Shown: positions 6,395 through 8,458 of the stretch, piece by piece | Layout: every line of letters begins with the position of its first letter | Numbering within the stretch: the first letter of the stretch is position 1 | Source of the DNA: Gammaproteobacteria bacterium | GTDB lineage: Bacteria; Pseudomonadota; Gammaproteobacteria; GCA-001735895 | Assembly: GCA_027293245.1 (NCBI GenBank) | Contig: JAPUFZ010000297.1 | Location: 1 to 8,458, forward strand | DNA length: 8,458 nucleotides | Reading direction: 5' to 3' | Notes under the pieces: model-generated | Told to the model about the DNA's origin: nothing | Database searches by the model: none | The model's input: only the letters and a program-made list of their open reading frames with translations | Program-made: the position numbers and the translations under genes

Positions 6395-7252
6395 CTAGAA
6401 ATCGAATTTTCTGGCCTGGAAGAGCCTCACCGCGGCCTCCCAGATTTCACCCACCTTGCCGTCGCCAACCGGATTACCGTCGAGTTTGACCACGGGTGCG
6501 ATTTCCTTGCTGGAACTGGAAATCCAGATCTCGTCGGCGTTGCGTACTTCCTCCATCGTGATAACCCGTTCTTCGACCGGGATCGATCCGTCTTCACGCA
6601 GTACCTTCAACACTAGCTGGCGGGTAATTCCGGCCAGAATCTGGCTGTCCAGTGGCGGGGTCGCGACAACGCCATCTTTAATGACATAGGCGTTACAGGC
6701 ACCACATTCGGTTAACTCATCGTTGGCATTGTAGAGTATTACTTCGCCGTCGCCCTTTTCATGGCTTTGCTGAAAGTGCATGACATTACCGAGCAGTGCG
6801 ATCGACTTGATATTACAGCGATGCCAGCGCAAATCTTGCGCGGTCGAACAGGTATAAGGTTTGACTGAATTGCGATCGGGCACAGGCGGCTCGGGAATTT
6901 CGAACGCGAATGCGAATACGGTCGGTTCCACACCTTCCGGATAGGCGTGATGACGCTTATTGTCAGCACCGCGGGTCACGTGCAGGTATACTCCCAGGTT
7001 GCCATTACCACTCTTTTCGCAGAGCGTGGTGCACAGATCACGCCATTGATCATCCCTCCAGTCGAGCCTGATTTTAATCGCATTAAGACCGTCGTTCATG
7101 CGCGCGATATGCTGGTCAAAGCCAACCGTTTTTCCATGGTAGGAAGGAATCACCTCGTAAATTCCATCGCCGAATAAAAACCCCCGGTCAAGCGGAGATA
7201 TTTTGGCCTCTTCAATCGGCATGTAGGAACCATTCAGAAATGCAATGCTCAT
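6395..7252 (-). CDS. dat: D-amino-acid (D-alanine) transaminase
   Basis: A 285-residue class IV (fold type IV) PLP aminotransferase that exchanges amino groups between D-amino acids and 2-oxo acids, typically D-alanine + 2-oxoglutarate to pyruvate + D-glutamate. Conserved features are RGFLFGDGIYEV (23-34), the PLP lysine K149 in NIKSIALLGNV, E182 in ELTECGACNAYV as the pyridine-nitrogen partner, GITR (208-211) and the phosphate-side SSSKEIAPV (246-254). The R100-x-H102 pair in NKRHHAYP matches the R98/H100 carboxylate trap of Bacillus D-amino-acid transaminase, and Y32 matches its Y31. These favour Dat over branched-chain aminotransferase or aminodeoxychorismate lyase. Length matches Dat (about 280-290). 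The ATG at 7252 has GAGAT six bases upstream. It lies downstream of the D-glutamate cyclase-like gene on the same strand, and D-glutamate is the shared metabolite. A TAG stop ends it. Confidence 0.9.
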   Translation of the reverse strand: MSIAFLNGSYMPIEEAKISPLDRGFLFGDGIYEVIPSYHGKTVGFDQHIARMNDGLNAIKIRLDWRDDQWRDLCTTLCEKSGNGNLGVYLHVTRGADNKRHHAYPEGVEPTVFAFAFEIPEPPVPDRNSVKPYTCSTAQDLRWHRCNIKSIALLGNVMHFQQSHEKGDGEVILYNANDELTECGACNAYVIKDGVVATPPLDSQILAGITRQLVLKVLREDGSIPVEERVITMEEVRNADEIWISSSSKEIAPVVKLDGNPVGDGKVGEIWEAAVRLFQARKFDF

Positions 7253-7354
7253 GTAACTATCTCAAAAAGTAAGTAAACAGACGGGAAAAATCGACGCGCA
7301 AGTTAATCAGATACAGAGGGTCGGCGAATAGAGCCACAGCGAATAAGATATTGT

Positions 7355-7368
7355 ACCAATTAGTTGGT
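7355..7368. repeat. Weak hairpin ACCAA-TTAG-TTGGT after the D-glutamate cyclase gene
   Basis: A five-base stem with a four-base loop lies 12 bases past the stop of the upstream minus-strand gene. It is AT-rich and followed on the minus strand by ACAATATCTTATT rather than a T-run, so at best it is a weak terminator or attenuator. The remainder of the 127-bp spacer (7253-7379) shows no clear promoter for the transaminase gene. Confidence 0.25.
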
Positions 7369-7379
7369 GGGAACGGTAT

Positions 7380-8231
7380 TTAAACACTAAACCCACAAGC
7401 CTGGTGCAATTCGCGCAGAATTGATTCGCCCTCACTGACTGGTAACCCGTCTTCGGTTAACTGGTTGATTCGGGTGACGCCGTCGACACTACCGAGCTCG
7501 GAAATGTATTTCAGAATGCCAAGCGGGTCTATCTCCATGAGCAAATCACTGCCATGCCAGAGTGACAGGAAAGAAATGATGCCGTAGGCGCCCCAGTTGG
7601 AGACATCGGCTACGATAAGCTCATCACAGCTAGTCGCCGCTGGCACGATATTCAGATCCTTCAGGGCTTCGCTTACCTTGGCCATACCGATCTCATTGCC
7701 ACCGTCGCCGATGGCTATGGTTGGACACTCACTCAGGTTCATAAAAGTATCGAAGCAGGCAGTGCTTGGGCTAATATCTTCACCACGCATATTGTAGTAA
7801 CCCCCATCGGCGGCCTGGCCTGGGCGTTCGATTGAAACGATTGCCTGTGGTTGATATTTATCTAGCGCCTCGATTGCTTCTTGCTCGCGTTTATCATGAT
7901 CACCAACGCGAATTTCGTGAACCCGGTAGCGGTCGCCAAGCGCCTGTGAAAGAGGGCGTCCACAGACGATAATCGGTGTTGTACCCAGTGATTCCAGGGC
8001 GTTGTAAAGTGCTATGGTGCCTACGGGCCCATCGGTCTCAAAGGTATCGACTACCGGGAATCCAGTGCCGATTAAAACGTAATCCGCACATTCACGCAGG
8101 ATTTGTGCGGCACGCAGGACATAACCAGGCCTTAAACAGGCTTGCACAGTTTTCATGCCGCGTAAATTACGCGCGACCAGAATATCTTCGATCTTTCGAC
8201 TCAGTGCCAGATCCGCTGTTTGGTCTACCAT
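7380..8231 (-). CDS. D-glutamate cyclase family protein (DUF4392, DGLUCY-like)
   Basis: The 283-residue product resembles the C-terminal catalytic domain of mitochondrial D-glutamate cyclase (DGLUCY), which converts D-glutamate to 5-oxo-D-proline. Motifs seen are LIGTGFPV (53-60), FETDGPVG (64-71), SIERPG (133-138), GGYYNMRGEDIS (143-154), TIAIGDGGNEIGM (171-183) and VSNWGAYGI (210-218), the glycine-rich set that defines the family. No signal peptide or membrane span is seen. I chose the ATG at 8231, preceded by CAGAGA eight bases upstream and 17 bp past the stop of the oxoprolinase gene. A GTG at 8255, eight codons further upstream and overlapping that stop by seven bases, is an alternative (291 residues). 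Next to a 5-oxoprolinase subunit and a D-amino-acid transaminase, a D-glutamate/5-oxoproline role is well supported by context. Enzyme activity of the bacterial member is inferred. Confidence 0.87.
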   Translation of the reverse strand: MVDQTADLALSRKIEDILVARNLRGMKTVQACLRPGYVLRAAQILRECADYVLIGTGFPVVDTFETDGPVGTIALYNALESLGTTPIIVCGRPLSQALGDRYRVHEIRVGDHDKREQEAIEALDKYQPQAIVSIERPGQAADGGYYNMRGEDISPSTACFDTFMNLSECPTIAIGDGGNEIGMAKVSEALKDLNIVPAATSCDELIVADVSNWGAYGIISFLSLWHGSDLLMEIDPLGILKYISELGSVDGVTRINQLTEDGLPVSEGESILRELHQACGFSV

Positions 8232-8248
8232 ATTAAAATTCTCTGAAC

Positions 8249-8458
8249 TCAACACTTCACAGCCTGGGTTCGTTCAAACCTCGATTTTTCCAGCCAATAT
8301 AAATTATGCGCATACTCAGGGCTGATCGACTCGAATCGAATCATCGCGCCTGGGCTTAATTGTGCCAGTTTCGCTGTATCTAGTGTAATAACCGATCCTA
8401 TTTTGGGGTAACCACCTATGGTTTGTCGATCATTCATTAAAACAATGGGCTGGCCATC
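8249..8458 (-). CDS. pxpC: 5-oxoprolinase subunit C (PxpC), C-terminal fragment cut by window edge
   Basis: The frame is open to the last base of the window, giving the C-terminal 69 residues. The block LMNDRQTIGGYPKIGSVI, followed by LAQLSPGAMIRFESIS, is the highly conserved C-terminus of the KipA/PxpC family (carboxyltransferase domain, subdomain A/B). PxpC works with PxpB and PxpA (LamB/YcsF) in ATP-dependent hydrolysis of 5-oxoproline to glutamate. The related urea amidolyase/allophanate hydrolase subunit 2 family shares this block, so the exact subfamily depends on the missing N-terminal part. The internal ATG within LMNDRQ is not the start, because the preceding codons read DGQPIVL in frame and match the family. 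The D-glutamate cyclase gene follows directly, within an overlap or 17 bp depending on its start, implying co-transcription. PxpA and PxpB probably lie just beyond the window. Confidence 0.87.
   Translation of the reverse strand, partial: DGQPIVLMNDRQTIGGYPKIGSVITLDTAKLAQLSPGAMIRFESISPEYAHNLYWLEKSRFERTQAVKC

Overview
The window looks like chromosomal DNA of a Gram-negative proteobacterium, most likely a gammaproteobacterium, with moderate G+C (about half by eye). The support is the GcvA-type LysR regulator, the proteobacterial-style 5-formyltetrahydrofolate cyclo-ligase, Shine-Dalgarno-led genes and dense packing. A marine or methylamine-rich habitat is an inference from gene content only. 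There are no rRNA or tRNA genes, CRISPR arrays, insertion sequences or phage genes. No stretch longer than about 140 bases lacks a gene.

Region 1 (1-4682, minus strand) reads in the order mttB-like gene, FAD dehydrogenase/GcvT fusion, HD-domain protein, and looks like one operon. The first gene encodes an MttB-superfamily methyltransferase of the non-pyrrolysine kind. The second encodes an 805-residue dimethylglycine/sarcosine dehydrogenase-like flavoprotein with a C-terminal tetrahydrofolate-binding aminomethyltransferase module. The third, cut by the window start, encodes a small HD-domain protein with a six-ligand pattern resembling diiron oxygenases such as PhnZ and myo-inositol oxygenase. 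Together they suggest stepwise demethylation of a quaternary or tertiary amine, with the one-carbon units loaded onto folate, plus an additional oxidative step.

Region 2 (4683-5712) is a 136-bp divergent intergenic region followed by a plus-strand LysR-family regulator of the GcvA type. The intergenic region holds a LysR-like dyad (TAAT-N7-ATTA) and a second perfect dyad (CTATCG-AC-CGATAG). The regulator probably controls the mttB-like operon and itself.

Region 3 (5777-6364, plus strand) is 5-formyltetrahydrofolate cyclo-ligase, a folate salvage enzyme that fits functionally with the one-carbon flux from region 1.

Region 4 (6395-8458, minus strand) reads 5-oxoprolinase subunit C (partial), D-glutamate cyclase family protein (DUF4392), D-amino-acid transaminase. 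This is a coherent D-glutamate / 5-oxoproline / D-alanine metabolism module that converges on the folate gene.
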